Source: Massilia sp. R2A-15 (lineage in GTDB: Bacteria; Pseudomonadota; Gammaproteobacteria; Burkholderiales; Burkholderiaceae_D). From it: 64,000 nucleotides of DNA. The notes beneath the pieces were generated by a model. The model was not told where the DNA came from. It saw only the letters and a program-made list of their open reading frames with translations, and made no database searches. The DNA lies in NCBI RefSeq assembly GCF_030704305.1, contig NZ_CP131935.1:3534001-3598000 (forward strand), read 5' to 3'. Position numbers and translations under genes: made by a program. Below are positions 28,017 to 36,077 of this stretch, in pieces (the first letter of the stretch is position 1; each line of letters begins with the position of its first letter).

Positions 28017-28027
28017 GAGCTGCCACT

Positions 28028-28768
28028 TTAGCGCGCCCAGCCCTGCTGCGCGGCCGCCTGTTCGGCCTTCGCATCGAGCGACGGCCCGACCGCGCGCGCG
28101 TCCACCGCTTCGAGCACCGCCGGCGGCATCGCGCTGCCGGCCTGCCGGTACTCGCCCTGCGCGCCGCCCGGCCCTTCCACCAGCACCGGAATGCTCCAGC
28201 CGCCGCCGGCGCGGCACGCCAGCCCCGCCGCCGATCCCATGTCGAAGGTGCGGCAGTACTGGCCGTCGCGGCCGACGAAACTGACGCCGATCTTGACCCC
28301 GCCCGGCGGCGCCCCGGCGCTGGCCAGTTGCGTGGTCAGCGCCGCATCGAGCTTGCCGTGCGCGCGCAGGGCGCCGTTGGCGCCGGCCTGCGCGAACGTC
28401 GTCTCGCTCTGCACGCCCTTCAGCCCCAACACGCCGCCCATCACGCCCACCACCAGCGTCGCCGCGATCGCGCCCCACTCCGGCCACGACCAGCCGCGCC
28501 TGGCCTCGACCGCCTGCTTGCGCGCGGCGCGCACGCTGTCGAGCTGGATCACCTTCGGCGCGCTGGCCACCTGGCGCAGCCGCCGCGGCACCGGCTCGTC
28601 GAGCGTGCGGGCGAACGCGCGGAACACGTCCTGGCGCAGCGCGATGTGCTGGCGCACCTTCGCCGCCAGCACCGGGTCGGCGCGGATCGCCCGCTCGACC
28701 TGGGCCCGGGTGGCTTCGTCCAGCTCACCGTCGGCGTAAGCCATCAGGGTTTCATCGGTAAATCTCAT
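28028..28768 (-). CDS. Membrane anti-sigma factor
   Basis: A 246-aa protein. The N-terminus MRFTDETLMAYADGELDE is the classic start of anti-sigma domains that clamp ECF sigma factors; the Cys/His zinc motif of the ZAS subgroup is absent. One membrane helix (WGAIAATLVVGVMGGVLGL) lies near residues 97-115, followed by a periplasmic part of about 130 residues with three Cys-containing strands. The start overlaps the sigma gene's stop (ATGA), so the two are made together. It likely holds the sigma factor at the membrane until a periplasmic signal releases it. The divergent peptidase gene at 29366 is a candidate target or regulator. Confidence 0.85.
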   Translation of the reverse strand: MRFTDETLMAYADGELDEATRAQVERAIRADPVLAAKVRQHIALRQDVFRAFARTLDEPVPRRLRQVASAPKVIQLDSVRAARKQAVEARRGWSWPEWGAIAATLVVGVMGGVLGLKGVQSETTFAQAGANGALRAHGKLDAALTTQLASAGAPPGGVKIGVSFVGRDGQYCRTFDMGSAAGLACRAGGGWSIPVLVEGPGGAQGEYRQAGSAMPPAVLEAVDARAVGPSLDAKAEQAAAQQGWAR

Positions 28769-29271
28769 GATACGGTCCTCGCTTGATCGGACAGGAAGCC
28801 CTGCAGCGCTTCGCGCGCGCGCACCAGCCGGCTGGTCAGGGTTCCCATCGGTATGTCCAGCACTTCCGCCGCCTCCTTGTACGGCAGCCCTTCCACCAGC
28901 ACCAGCCCGATGACGACGCGATGGTCGTCCGACAGCATGGCCATCGCCTTTTCGATCGCCATGCGCTGCTGCTGCGCTTCGGCCGATTCGTCGCCCACGT
29001 GCTCGCCCGCTTCCTCGGGCGCCATCACGCGGTCGCGCCGGATCCGGCTGCGCACCTCGTCCACCCAGGCGTTCTTCATGATGCGGAACATCCAGCTGTC
29101 CAGGCGCGTGCCGGGCTGCCACTGCTCCGACCGTCCCAGCGCGCGCTCGACCGCGGCCTGGACCAGGTCGTCGGCATCCTCGCGGTTCCACACGATGGTG
29201 CGCGCGAATCGGCGCAGGCGCGGCAGCAATTTGGCGATTTCGGCATGCAGGGGGACGGCTTGATGTGTCAT
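28765..29271 (-). CDS. ECF RNA polymerase sigma factor
   Basis: A 168-aa sigma factor from the ATG at 29271; a GTG eight codons upstream (29295) is possible but has no better ribosome site. Region 2 contains FARTIVWNREDADDLVQAA, and region 4 contains SDDHRVVIGLVLVEGLPYKEAAEVLDI with the helix-turn-helix ending GTLTSRLVRAREAL. There is no extra C-terminal domain. It is cotranscribed and overlapping with its anti-sigma and is divergent from a subtilase. A possible self-recognised promoter is at 29318-29341. The signal sensed is unknown. Confidence 0.92.
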   Translation of the reverse strand: MTHQAVPLHAEIAKLLPRLRRFARTIVWNREDADDLVQAAVERALGRSEQWQPGTRLDSWMFRIMKNAWVDEVRSRIRRDRVMAPEEAGEHVGDESAEAQQQRMAIEKAMAMLSDDHRVVIGLVLVEGLPYKEAAEVLDIPMGTLTSRLVRAREALQGFLSDQARTVS

Positions 29272-29317
29272 GGATATGAAGTAAACGCCGGACACAGGGA
29301 TTTTAATCCCGCAGCCA

Positions 29318-29341
29318 AACGTTTATTGAGTCAGGTGTTCC
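29318..29341 (-). promoter_or_regulatory. Candidate ECF-type promoter of the sigma/anti-sigma operon
   Basis: Reading on the minus strand, GGAAC (29341-29337) and CGTT (29321-29318) are separated by 15 bases, close to the GGAAC / CGT-type pattern recognised by many ECF sigma factors. It lies about 50 bases upstream of the sigma start. The match is short and the spacing slightly tight, so this is a candidate for autoregulation only. Confidence 0.35.
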
Positions 29342-29365
29342 GAACAACTAGTTTATCATCCGCCC

Positions 29366-30841
29366 ATGAAGCCAACCCACACCCATTTGCGCCGGCGCCG
29401 GTGGCGTTATTTGTTAGTGCTTGCTCTCGCCGCGGCCTCCGCCGGCGCGCAGGCGCAGCTTCGGCTGCCGTCGGTCGGCCTGCCGCAGCTGCCGCGCATA
29501 GGCGGCCTCGACAGCGACCGCCTGACCGCGCCGCTGCGCGAGTTGCCCGATGTGCGCGCCCTGCGCCTGGAAGAGGTCGGGCGGCTGCTGCGCCGCCATC
29601 GCGACGTACTGGAAGCCGATCCGCGCGGCGAGCCGGCGGTGCGCCACGAGATTTTCGCCTGGTCGCCCAGCCCGGCCGCGCTGGCGGGGGCCGCGGCCGA
29701 AGGACTGCGCGTTGTGCGCGATTCGGGCGACGATGCGCTGCGCACCGTCGTGCTGCGCGTGCCGGACCGCGCCGATACGGCGGCGGTGCTGGCGCGGCTG
29801 CGCGCGCTCGACCCGGACGGGGTGTACGACTTCAATCATATCTATACAGGCAGTTCGGCTGAGCCGCTCAAGATGGGGTCAGGTCCGCAGGACCAGACCC
29901 CGATGCTGCATGCGCCGGCGACAAAGACGGGGCCAGGTCCGCAGGACCAGACCCCGATGCTGCATGCGGCGGCGACAAAGGCGGGGGTGGAGCTGGGGTT
30001 TAGTGAAGCGAAGCTTCGCTCCTGCGGAACGGTCGAGCCCTGCAAGGCTCGACTCCTTCCAGGTCCGGCGGACCTGACCCCATCGGTACGTGTGGGCCTC
30101 GTGGACAGCGGCGTCGAAACTTCCCACGACGTGTTCGGCGGCGCCCGCATCGCGCGCTGGGGCTGCGGCGGCGCCGCCCACCCCAGCGCCCACGGCACCG
30201 CGGTCGCCGCGCTGATGGTCGGCCGCTCGGCGCGCTTTCACGGCGTCGCGCCGCAGGCCAGCCTGTTCGCGGCCGATATCTATTGCGACAGCCCCACCGG
30301 CGGCTCGGCCGACCAGATCGCCGGCGCGCTGGCGTGGCTGGCGAAACAGCAGGTCGGCGTGATCAACCTGAGCCTGGTGGGACCGGCCAACCAGGCGCTC
30401 GAGCGCGTCGTCGGCGCGATGCAGCAGCGCGGCCACCTGATCGTCGCCGCCGTCGGCAACGACGGTCCCGCCGCGCCGCCGCTGTACCCGGCCAGCTATC
30501 CCGGCGTGGTGGGCGTGAGCGCGGTGGACCGCAACAACCGCCCGCTGCCCGAAGCGGCGCGCGGCCCGCAGGTGATGTTCGCCGCGCCGGGCAACAACAT
30601 GGTCAGCGCGGCGCCGGGGTCGCCTGCGTATCGCGCGGTGCGCGGCACATCGTTCGCCGCGCCGCTGGTCGCCGCCCTGCTGGCCGAATCGCTGGCCGCG
30701 CCGGACAAGGCGCGCGCCGCGCAGGCGGTGGCGGCCTTGGCAAAGCAGGCATTGCGCCCGGACGGCAGCACCGTCAGCAACGAGACCGGCTATGGCATCG
30801 TCGGCACGGCGTTCCGCATCGATCCATCGAGCCTGCGGTAA
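29366..30841 (+). CDS. Secreted S8 family (subtilisin-like) serine peptidase
   Basis: A 491-aa protein with a signal peptide (RRRRWRYLLVLALAAASAGAQAQ). Residues about 30-165 look like a prodomain. The catalytic domain runs from about 240: Asp247 in VGLVDSGVE, His276 in PSAHGTAVA and Ser429 in RGTSFAAP, with the oxyanion-region Asn in AAVGNDGP. Residues 169-240 are an odd linker encoded by three family A repeat copies and two other hairpins; two exact-length 18-residue units (169-186 and 187-204) share GPQDQTPMLHA. The frame stays open throughout. The gene diverges from an ECF sigma/anti-sigma pair, an arrangement suggesting regulated expression. The substrate is unknown. Confidence 0.88.
   Translation: MKPTHTHLRRRRWRYLLVLALAAASAGAQAQLRLPSVGLPQLPRIGGLDSDRLTAPLRELPDVRALRLEEVGRLLRRHRDVLEADPRGEPAVRHEIFAWSPSPAALAGAAAEGLRVVRDSGDDALRTVVLRVPDRADTAAVLARLRALDPDGVYDFNHIYTGSSAEPLKMGSGPQDQTPMLHAPATKTGPGPQDQTPMLHAAATKAGVELGFSEAKLRSCGTVEPCKARLLPGPADLTPSVRVGLVDSGVETSHDVFGGARIARWGCGGAAHPSAHGTAVAALMVGRSARFHGVAPQASLFAADIYCDSPTGGSADQIAGALAWLAKQQVGVINLSLVGPANQALERVVGAMQQRGHLIVAAVGNDGPAAPPLYPASYPGVVGVSAVDRNNRPLPEAARGPQVMFAAPGNNMVSAAPGSPAYRAVRGTSFAAPLVAALLAESLAAPDKARAAQAVAALAKQALRPDGSTVSNETGYGIVGTAFRIDPSSLR
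29870..30081. repeat. In-frame block of repeats inside the subtilase gene
   Basis: Two tandem 54-bp units (29870-29923 and 29924-29977), each carrying a family A palindrome (29875-29901 and 29929-29955), are followed by a GAAGC/GCTTC palindrome near 30006-30019, a perfect 8-bp-arm hairpin GTCGAGCC/GGCTCGAC at 30032-30053 and a partial inverted family A copy at 30061-30081. Everything is translated without a stop. Elsewhere in the window family A copies are intergenic. Confidence 0.9.
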
Positions 30842-30947
30842 CGATTTGATACAACTCTCTTCGGATCACGCGGATTAATTTGCAGAGCCCGCTCGTTATC
30901 CCAGTAACGGCAGCGGAATGAGCCGCGCCAAACTGAGGAGATCCACC

Positions 30948-31664
30948 ATGAAAACCAAACAAATCGTTTCCCACATCGCTCTCGTTATTTCCCTCGGCGT
31001 GGCCGCCTCGGCGCATGCTCAACTGCTCGGCGGACGCGGCGGCGTCGGCGGCATGCTCGGCGGCGCAGGTTCGCTGGGCGGCGGCTCGATGGGCTCGATG
31101 ATGCAGATGAATACGATGGGCTCGATGGCCAGCCGCGGTTCGCTCGAAAGCGCGCGCAACGTCACCCGTTCGGCCAACGCATCCGGCAGCGCGCAAGGCA
31201 GCGGCAGCGCGGAAGGTTCGCTGCTGGGCCGCGCCGCGCCGCCCGCTGCGCCATCGACGCAAGGCCAGGCCGGCGGCAGCGGCTCGGGCGGTTTGGGCGG
31301 CGCGCTGGGTGGCGGCTCGCACGCGAGCGGCTCCGCATCGGGTGACGGCGGCGCCAACGTGTCGGGCGGGCTGACCGCGCCGAGCGGCATCGGCAGCGGC
31401 GCCCGCGCCATCGCAGGTTCGGCGCGCGACGCGGCGCAGCCGGCCGGCGCGGCGGCCAGCTCGCATGCCGACATGACGCGCGCTTACGCACAGGGCACCG
31501 CGGCCAATGCACGCGGCGCGGCGGCCGGCAGCGCGGGCGCGGCACGCGGCGCGGCGCAGCAGTCGATGCAGGCTGCGCGCTCGGTCAGCCTGCCGGCGGC
31601 CAATGCCAGCGCCAGCGGTTCGGCCAGCGGCGGCGCCGACGCGCAGGCGGGCGGTTCGCGCTAA
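30948..31664 (+). CDS. Secreted Gly/Ser/Ala-rich low-complexity protein
   Basis: A 238-aa protein from the ATG at 30948, which has GAGGAG eight bases upstream. Residues 1-25 (MKTKQIVSHIALVISLGVAASAHA) are a signal peptide. The rest is nearly all Gly, Ala, Ser, Arg and Gln, including GGRGGVGGMLGGAGSLGGG, Met-containing Gly repeats, a central Ser/Gly region and an Ala/Arg helix-prone region (about 150-220). There are no Cys or Trp residues. No family is recognised. Composition suggests a flexible extracellular or periplasmic protein, but function is unknown. Confidence 0.7.
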   Translation: MKTKQIVSHIALVISLGVAASAHAQLLGGRGGVGGMLGGAGSLGGGSMGSMMQMNTMGSMASRGSLESARNVTRSANASGSAQGSGSAEGSLLGRAAPPAAPSTQGQAGGSGSGGLGGALGGGSHASGSASGDGGANVSGGLTAPSGIGSGARAIAGSARDAAQPAGAAASSHADMTRAYAQGTAANARGAAAGSAGAARGAAQQSMQAARSVSLPAANASASGSASGGADAQAGGSR

Positions 31665-31674
31665 TCGATGGACT

Positions 31675-31763
31675 GTCGAACCTGCGAAGGCAGGTTCCCA
31701 TGCTGAGCGAGCCGTGAGGTAAAAAGCGAATTCAGCATGGGTTCCTGCCTGCGCAGGAACGAC
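31675..31763. repeat. Family B inverted-repeat element, copy 1
   Basis: An 89-bp element with imperfect 33-bp terminal arms (31675-31707 and 31731-31763). Each arm begins or ends with GTCG and a CTGAG-like inner boundary and contains its own palindrome, ACCTGCGAAGGCAGGT. It fills the space between convergent genes ending at 31664 and 31767. Related copies lie at 58624 and 63435. Confidence 0.85.
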
Positions 31764-31766
31764 GCG

Positions 31767-32384
31767 CTAGGAAGTAATCAGGCCGTGCTCGTCGAGCAGG
31801 TCGTGCATCAGTTCGAGGCGGATCAGGGGATTGTCCAGCATGAGCATGCCGTGCTTCTGCGACAAGGGCAGCGGCAGCAGCTCGCACCAGCGGTTCGCCA
31901 CCCAGCCGCAGTCGTCGAAGCGGAACGGGCGCTTCACCGGCCAGCGCTCCTCCGGGACGTCATTCAACGATTCGAGCACGCGCTCGAGCGCATCGGCGGC
32001 GCCGCGCAGCTCCGACGGAATCTTCACCCGCAGATCCGCCGCCACCAATTCCACCTGGCCCACCCACAGGCCGTTGGGGCGCCGCTGCGACGACACCACC
32101 TTGAACCGCGCGCCGCCCCGGCACACCACCTGGATCAGGCCGGGCGACGGCGCGTGGCTGGCGGCAACGCTGGCGAGCGTTCCGCCGTCGGAGAATTTCT
32201 CGATCGACGCCGGCGTGCGCACTTCGCGTCCTTCGATCAGCATGACCACGCCGAACGGCATGCCCTCGGCGATGCATTTGTGGATCATGTCGAGGTAGCG
32301 CACTTCGAAGATTTGCAGCGGCAACACGCCCTCCGGGTACAGCACTGTACCCAGCGGAAACAACGGGATCGGAATATGCGTCAT
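31767..32384 (-). CDS. Lon N-terminal-domain (LON substrate-binding) protein
   Basis: A 205-aa stand-alone version of the Lon protease substrate-recognition domain, with no ATPase or protease domain. It begins IPIPLFPLGTVLYPEGVLPL and continues with LQIFEVRYLDMI, both characteristic of the PUA-like LON fold. Homologues are widespread single-domain proteins of uncertain role, sometimes proposed as adaptors. It is transcribed alone and converges with the Gly-rich secreted protein gene across a family B repeat. Confidence 0.87.
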   Translation of the reverse strand: MTHIPIPLFPLGTVLYPEGVLPLQIFEVRYLDMIHKCIAEGMPFGVVMLIEGREVRTPASIEKFSDGGTLASVAASHAPSPGLIQVVCRGGARFKVVSSQRRPNGLWVGQVELVAADLRVKIPSELRGAADALERVLESLNDVPEERWPVKRPFRFDDCGWVANRWCELLPLPLSQKHGMLMLDNPLIRLELMHDLLDEHGLITS

Positions 32385-32468
32385 GCATACATCATGACAA
32401 ATCGCGTTACGTTTCGGCGCACGCGAGACCGGGTTTTCCGCTGCCGCCCCGGCTCGGTTTTTTCCGCG

Positions 32469-32924
32469 TCAGCCTACTGTCTTTTCCAGATAGCGGATCG
32501 CGTGGACCAGCGCGGCCAAGCGCCAGCGCAGGCGGTCGATGCCGGGGTCCGGCGTCGGTACCACCGACACCGTCATTTGCCCGCCGGCGTGGGCGGTGCA
32601 GGCGATCTGGTAGTCGGACGCCTGTTCGAACGGCAGCCGGAAGTCCTGGCCCGGCTTGAGCAGAACGGGGCCGAACAGCTGCGGCACGGTGTCGCTGTTG
32701 CGCAGCAGGAGCACGTCCTGCACGCCCAGCGTAAGTGTTACCACCTTCGGCAGGATATCGACCGGGTCGCCGGCCATTCGTCGCGCGTGGGTGCCTTTCG
32801 GGATCTCGAACAGCTGCTCGCGCGTGGCGTAGGCAAACGGCGCGAACGCGGCCCACAGCAGCGCCAGCGCGATGGCGGTCCACAGCGGCCAGGCGACCGG
32901 ATGGCGGCGCAGGCTCTCCATCAA
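32469..32924 (-). CDS. Membrane-anchored cupredoxin-like protein lacking one copper ligand
   Basis: A 151-aa protein with one N-terminal membrane helix (about 11-33) and a beta-rich domain. Residues 109-117, CTAHAGGQM, have exactly the plastocyanin-type spacing Cys-x2-His-x4-Met of a type 1 copper loop. The first His ligand normally lies in a motif like FPHN; the aligned position here reads NSDTVPQLFGP, with Gln82 instead of His. The hydrophobic strand VVTLTLGVQDVLLLRNSD before it fits the fold. The protein may bind copper differently, bind none, or be a structural relative. The C-terminal helix RLRWRLAALVHAIRYLEK is not typical of cupredoxins. No neighbour clarifies the role. Confidence 0.65.
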   Translation of the reverse strand: MMESLRRHPVAWPLWTAIALALLWAAFAPFAYATREQLFEIPKGTHARRMAGDPVDILPKVVTLTLGVQDVLLLRNSDTVPQLFGPVLLKPGQDFRLPFEQASDYQIACTAHAGGQMTVSVVPTPDPGIDRLRWRLAALVHAIRYLEKTVG

Positions 32925-33145
32925 TCGCGCAGCAGGAATTGCATTTCGGGGAACATGGAAGCCGGGGGCGGGAATCGGACAGGTTCAAAAACGGTGGCGC
33001 TCATTGTACCTCAGGGGCTGTTGCCGGCAGTAAATCCGAAGGCAGGCGGCCTCATCAAATTATGCAAAATCTCGCATAATTTGTCACCGGGTCAAAATTG
33101 AATTACCCTCGCCGCCATCGTCAATTTATCCCAAAGGAAATTTTC

Positions 33146-33817
33146 ATGCTCGTGCTGCGCCTCGCCCTGGCCGCGATCGGCCTCGTGTCCACCATTGCTT
33201 TCGCCTCGCCCAACGATCCGCGCAACGGCGCCGAATTTGTCACGCTGCCGCAAAAGCAGGACGTCAAGGCGCCGGCCGGCAAGGTCGAAGTGCTGGAGTT
33301 CTTCATGTACCACTGCCCGTACTGCCATCAGCTCGAGCCGGAACTGGCTGCGTGGGTAAAAAAGCAGGGCAACGCGATTTCGTTCCGGCGCGTGCACGTG
33401 CCGTACACCGGCGCCGCCGATCCCGAGGCGCACCTGTTCCTCACGCTCGAGGCGATGGGCAAGGGTGAAGCGATGTTCCCGAGGATCGAGCATGCTGTGC
33501 ACGTGGAGCACATCCGCCTGGCGAAGGATGATGCGATCATCGACTGGGTGGGCAAGAACGGCATCGACCGGAACCAGTTCCTGGAGACGTGGAATTCGTT
33601 CGGCGTGATGACGGCGATGAAGCGCCTGCCGCGCACGATCAGCGACTATCGCCTGGACGGCTCACCTTCGCTGGTGGTCAATGGGCGCTACGTGACGTCG
33701 CCGGCACAGGCGGGCAGCCGGTCGGTGGATCAGACGGTGGAGGCAGCCAACAAAGCGGTGATCACGGTGCTCGATGTGCTGGTGGCCAAGGCGCAGGCGG
33801 AGAATGCGGCGAGGTAG
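33146..33817 (+). CDS. dsbA: Thiol:disulfide interchange protein DsbA
   Basis: A 223-aa periplasmic oxidoreductase. The ATG at 33146 has AAAGGAAA upstream and opens a signal peptide ending AFA. The thioredoxin-fold active site is CPYC at residues 57-60 in FFMYHCPYCHQLEPE; the cis-Pro loop is GSPSLVVNG near 170-178. The inserted helical domain lies between. It introduces disulfides into exported proteins, and would be relevant to the many cytochromes and Cys-containing secreted proteins in this region. It is a single gene; the partner dsbB is not in the window. Confidence 0.93.
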   Translation: MLVLRLALAAIGLVSTIAFASPNDPRNGAEFVTLPQKQDVKAPAGKVEVLEFFMYHCPYCHQLEPELAAWVKKQGNAISFRRVHVPYTGAADPEAHLFLTLEAMGKGEAMFPRIEHAVHVEHIRLAKDDAIIDWVGKNGIDRNQFLETWNSFGVMTAMKRLPRTISDYRLDGSPSLVVNGRYVTSPAQAGSRSVDQTVEAANKAVITVLDVLVAKAQAENAAR

Positions 33818-33823
33818 CCGGGG

Positions 33824-34186
33824 CTAGTGGACGAACTTGACGATGGCGAAGGTGGTTCCCGCCATCGCGAGCCAGGTCGAAATAAACCATTTCGGCAGCG
33901 ATACTTCCAGATGTGCGATCCGAGCCGCCAGGTTTGCGAGGTCGGCCTTCGTGACGTAGTTTGACTTGATAACCGCAACGTCGATTTTCAATGTCGTGAC
34001 ATCGTCTTCTAATACTTCGAATTTTGACGTGAGTGCGGCGACGCTGCCTGCCACCTTGGTCACTTCGTGCTCCAGCGAGGAAAGTTGAGCCGAATGTACC
34101 GCGAGCGTGGCCTTGATCGCGGCTACATCCGACCGGACAGTCGCCAGGTCGTGCTCTTTAGCAAGTCCATTACGATCGGTATTCAT
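33824..34186 (-). CDS. Coiled-coil protein with C-terminal membrane helix
   Basis: A 120-aa protein from the ATG at 34186; an in-frame TTG at 34234 is a weaker alternative. Residues about 10-90 follow a heptad pattern with hydrophobic a/d positions (VRSDVAAIKATLAVHSAQLSSLEHEV and a second similar stretch), predicting a long coiled coil. The last 22 residues (FISTWLAMAGTTFAIVKFV) are a membrane helix. This resembles small tail-anchored coiled-coil proteins often annotated as hypothetical. It converges with dsbA with only 6 bases between the stops. No function is assigned. Confidence 0.7.
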   Translation of the reverse strand: MNTDRNGLAKEHDLATVRSDVAAIKATLAVHSAQLSSLEHEVTKVAGSVAALTSKFEVLEDDVTTLKIDVAVIKSNYVTKADLANLAARIAHLEVSLPKWFISTWLAMAGTTFAIVKFVH

Positions 34187-34271
34187 CTCTCCATCATCGT
34201 CCGCGAACGGACGGGAGTCAACCAGATGCGTCAAGACGCGGGCCTGAATAAACCCGCGCCTTTCCTGCTGG

Positions 34272-34751
34272 CTACTCGCAGTTTTGGCCGCTCATCGCTT
34301 CCTTGCCCGCCTTCGCCATCTCTTCCGGCGACATGTCCTTGATGTGGGTGGCGATCGACCACTGGTGGCCGAACGGGTCGATCACGACGCCGTAGCGGTC
34401 GCCCCAGAACATGTCGGCGATCGGCATCTTGACGGTGGCGCCGGCGTCGACGGCCTGCTTGAAGATCGCGTCGGCATCGGTGACGTACATGTGGATCGCG
34501 ACCGGCGAGCCGCCCAGCATCTTCGGCCCCTTGCCGCCCCACTGCGGAAACTCGTCCACCAGCATGATGTGCGAATCGCCGATCTTCATCTGTGCGTGCA
34601 TGATCTTGCCGTCCGGGCCGAGCATGCGGCCGCCTTCGACGGCATTGAACGCCTTTTTGTAGAACTCGATCGCCTCGGCCGCGCCGGCGCAGATCAGGTG
34701 CGGGGTGATGGTGTGCATTCCTTCAGGGATTGGCTTGACGGTTGTTGCCAT
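34272..34751 (-). CDS. VOC superfamily (PhnB/glyoxalase-like) protein
   Basis: A 159-aa protein of the vicinal oxygen chelate fold. The first half has TPHLICAGAAEAIEFYKKAFNA and the second half AIHMYVTDADAIFKQAVDAGATV with the terminal WGDRYGVVIDPFGHQWSIATH, the PhnB-like signature. Family members bind metal and act on varied small molecules; the specific activity cannot be inferred. An AGGAG-type ribosome site precedes the ATG at 34751. Confidence 0.88.
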   Translation of the reverse strand: MATTVKPIPEGMHTITPHLICAGAAEAIEFYKKAFNAVEGGRMLGPDGKIMHAQMKIGDSHIMLVDEFPQWGGKGPKMLGGSPVAIHMYVTDADAIFKQAVDAGATVKMPIADMFWGDRYGVVIDPFGHQWSIATHIKDMSPEEMAKAGKEAMSGQNCE

Positions 34752-34860
34752 GGTTATTCTCCTGGTCGAAAAGTGAGCGGACGATCAGGATAGCGCAATC
34801 GCGCCATGAATTGTGTATGTTTTGGCAGCAAATTAGATGGCGCGGCGGCGCCGGAATACC

Positions 34861-34887
34861 GGGGTCTGGTCCGGCGGACCTGACCCC
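34861..34887. repeat. Family A interspersed palindrome, inverted variant
   Basis: Arms GGGGTCTGGTCC and GGACCTGACCCC around a GGC loop. It lies 10 bases downstream of the topoisomerase IB stop (minus strand). Confidence 0.88.
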
Positions 34888-34897
34888 ATTTTCAGCA

Positions 34898-35980
34898 CTA
34901 CTGCAAGCGCTTCTGCAGCAGCGCCAGCACCGCCGCCTCTTCCGGCGACAGCGTGTGCAAGCCATCGACCAGCTGGCGCGTGGCGCGCTCGCGCAGCGCG
35001 TCGAGGATGGTGCCGTCGAGGTAAGCGTCGAGGACGGCCGGATGCACGTAGCACTTGCGGCAGATGGTCGGCGTGTTGCCCAGCTTTTGCGCCACCGATT
35101 CGATCGCCTGCACGATGTTCTTCTTGGCCTGCGCCTCCGAATCGAACTTCTCGAATTCCTGCAGCGCCAGCGCGGCCAGCACCGTGCCGGACCAGGTGCG
35201 GAAGTCCTTGGCAGTGTAGTCCTCGCCGGTGATCGAACGCAGGTACTCGTTGACGTCGGCCGAATCGACGCTGTGCTGCTCGCCATCGTCGTCGAGGTAC
35301 TGGAACAATTCCTGGCCCGGCAGCTCGCGCGTGCGCGCGATGATCTTCGCCAGGCGCCGGTCCTCCAGTTTGATGGTGTGGAACACGCCGCTCTTGCCGC
35401 GGAAGCGGAACTCGACCTCCTTGCCGTCCACCTTCACGTGGCGCGAACGCAGCGTGGTCAGGCCGAACGACTTGTTGGTGCGGGCGTACTCCTCGTTCCC
35501 GATCCGCATCATCGTCACTTCCAGCAGGCGCACGATGGTGGCCAGCACCTTCTCGCGCGGCAGGCCGGGCAGCTTGAGCGCATCGTCCACCGCGGCGCGG
35601 ATCTGCGGCAGCGCCTTGCCGAAGCTGAGCATGCGCTCGTACTTCACCTCGTCGCGCACGCTGCGCCACTTCGGATGATAGCGGTACTGCTTGCGCTTGC
35701 GCGCGTCGCGGCCGGTGGCCTGCAGGTGGCCGTTGGCGATCGGGCAGATCCACACCTCGGTCCACGCCGGCGGAATCGCCAGCGACTTGATGCGCGCCAG
35801 CGTGGCCTCATCGTCGATGGGCTGGCCGTCCTTGTCGATGTAGCGGAAGCCGTCGCCCTTCGCTTCGCGCGCGATGCCGCGCATGCTGTCGGTGACGTAG
35901 CGCAGGCCGGCCGATTTGGCCGCTGCGGTCGGCTCGCTGTTGGGCACCGGCGAAACTGCCGATGGCTGGTCGTTTTTCAT
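34898..35980 (-). CDS. Type IB DNA topoisomerase (poxvirus-like bacterial form)
   Basis: A 360-aa single-subunit enzyme, the normal size for bacterial topoisomerase IB. The N-terminal domain contains GFRYIDKDGQPI and IPPAWTEVWICP. The catalytic domain contains the Arg region LLEVTMMRIGNEEYA, the Lys region FRFRGKSG, the His/Arg region KDFRTWSGTVLA, and the nucleophile Tyr311 in CRKCYVHPAV. It relaxes supercoils by single-strand nicking and rejoining without ATP. It is monocistronic, with a family A repeat after the stop. Confidence 0.93.
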   Translation of the reverse strand: MKNDQPSAVSPVPNSEPTAAAKSAGLRYVTDSMRGIAREAKGDGFRYIDKDGQPIDDEATLARIKSLAIPPAWTEVWICPIANGHLQATGRDARKRKQYRYHPKWRSVRDEVKYERMLSFGKALPQIRAAVDDALKLPGLPREKVLATIVRLLEVTMMRIGNEEYARTNKSFGLTTLRSRHVKVDGKEVEFRFRGKSGVFHTIKLEDRRLAKIIARTRELPGQELFQYLDDDGEQHSVDSADVNEYLRSITGEDYTAKDFRTWSGTVLAALALQEFEKFDSEAQAKKNIVQAIESVAQKLGNTPTICRKCYVHPAVLDAYLDGTILDALRERATRQLVDGLHTLSPEEAAVLALLQKRLQ

Positions 35981-36077
35981 GAATTGGGCTGGTCGTTGAT
36001 GTCAGCCCGATACTATTCGAATCGCCAGTTTTGGGGCGCGCACGAATCAGCGTGGGCCTGGTCCTGCTGCCCCCATC

